Source: Peptacetobacter sp900539645
GTDB taxonomy: Bacteria; Bacillota; Clostridia; Peptostreptococcales; Peptostreptococcaceae
Reading direction: 5' to 3'
NCBI RefSeq assembly: GCF_047807365.1
Contig: NZ_JBLOUI010000005.1
Coordinates: forward strand, 1 to 64,000
DNA length: 64,000 bases
Numbering within the stretch: position 1 is the first letter of the stretch; each line of letters starts with the position of its first letter. Shown here piece after piece: positions 63,600-64,000 of the stretch. Made by a program: the position numbers and the translations under genes. The notes beneath the pieces were generated by a model, which did not search any database, had not been told where the DNA came from, and was given only the letters and a program-made list of their open reading frames with translations.

Positions 63600-64000
63600 A
63601 TGAACGATTATGTAATAAGAGCGACTTCTCAGAATGGGGAAGTTAGAGCATTTGTTGCAACGACAAGAAATTTAGTTGAAGAAGCGAGAAAATCTCACGG
63701 AACTACAAAGGTTGCAACTGCAGCACTTGGAAGAACTTTAACAGCTACATCAATGATGGGGCTTATGATGAAAAATAAAGGTGACGAGTTGACATCTATA
63801 ATAAAAGGTGACGGGCCAATAGGAACAATACTTGCAACTTCTGATGCACAGGGGTTTGTTAGAGGATATGTTTCAAACCCAGATGTTGAGGTTGAAAACT
63901 ATCCAAACGGAAAATTAAATGTAGCAGGTGCAGTAGGTACAGAAGGAACTTTAAAAGTAATAAAAGATTTAGGACTTAGAGAGCCAGTGAATGGATTATG
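63600..64000 (+). CDS. hslO: Hsp33 redox-regulated chaperone (partial, runs off window)
   Basis: First 133 residues of Hsp33. It begins NDYVIRATSQNGEVRAFVATTRNLVEEA and continues with TAALGRTLTATSMMGLMMK and the YPNGKLNVAGAVG segment. The zinc-binding cysteine end is outside the window. Hsp33 binds unfolded proteins under oxidative stress. AAGGAAGAG precedes ATG 63600. Confidence 0.93.
   Translation, partial: MNDYVIRATSQNGEVRAFVATTRNLVEEARKSHGTTKVATAALGRTLTATSMMGLMMKNKGDELTSIIKGDGPIGTILATSDAQGFVRGYVSNPDVEVENYPNGKLNVAGAVGTEGTLKVIKDLGLREPVNGL

Noticed and set aside
1..64000. CRISPR array, rRNA or tRNA genes
   Set aside because: No regularly spaced direct repeats and no cloverleaf or rRNA-like segment was recognised on either strand by eye; a covariance-model scan would be needed to exclude a single tRNA.

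Overview
The window (64 kb, very AT-rich, coding biased to AGA, ATA and GAA) looks like the chromosome of an amino-acid-fermenting anaerobic Firmicute, most likely Peptostreptococcaceae (Clostridioides/Peptostreptococcus/Acetoanaerobium-like). The reasons are a complete selenium-dependent D-proline reductase (prd) cluster with two in-frame TGA (selenocysteine) codons, a sigma-54/CdsR cysteine desulfidase unit, an [FeFe]-hydrogenase, an iron-sulfur L-serine dehydratase and DUF4364/TSCPD/DUF1653 family genes. The species is not determinable from this alone. No rRNA, tRNA, CRISPR array or insertion sequence was seen.

Layout. 1-12.8 kb is accessory: DUF1653 protein, an Xre-nucleotidyltransferase fusion behind a palindromic operator array, a metallophosphatase, DinD, three copies of a long perfect or near-perfect palindrome, a truncated ORF, a DinG-type helicase broken by one in-frame TGA, and a type I restriction-modification system (hsdM-hsdS-hsdR). 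12.8-20 kb holds housekeeping and unknown genes: a DMT exporter, DUF1847, MFS, DUF4253, nitroreductase, DacA-type carboxypeptidase and a 2-hydroxyacid dehydrogenase. 20.7-24.3 kb encodes a flavin/Fe-S NAD(P) oxidoreductase overlapping an [FeFe]-hydrogenase. 24.8-38 kb is the proline reductase region: a Cys-type PrdC paralogue on the minus strand, prdR, a sigma-54 promoter with three activator-like sites, then prdC(Sec)-prdA N-terminal copy-prdA-small protein-prdB(Sec)-prdD-prdE, and prdF from its own promoter. Electrons are expected to pass through the RnfC-like PrdC to PrdA/PrdB, which reduces D-proline (made by PrdF) to 5-aminovalerate. 38-43 kb contains four tandem TauE/SafE-type permeases, one 5'-truncated. 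43-48 kb is a methyltransferase, a small membrane ORF, cdsR, a sigma-54 promoter and cdsB. 48.6-58 kb has hpt, yajC, an M20 peptidase with two membrane proteins, and a lysine/DAP operon (asd-dapA-dapB-dapH-CPBP-dapB2) behind a lysine riboswitch. 58.4-64 kb has sdaA, two tandem M20 amidohydrolases, a methyltransferase and the start of hslO.

The most unusual signal is a family of eight long foldback elements (about 200-375 bp). Each lies directly behind the 3' end of a gene (for the first the gene would be off the window). Each has a short conserved tip (5' CTCCAG ... ATTGTCGAG 3') and two long arms that are unrelated between elements. Within an element the distal arm is a diverged inverted copy of the gene's own 3' end and terminator, in at least five cases reaching into the coding sequence. 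The tip is always oriented with the upstream gene. It reads like an RNA-level 3'-end element, or the footprint of a snap-back copying process seeded by the tip hairpin. I do not know a described family that fits.
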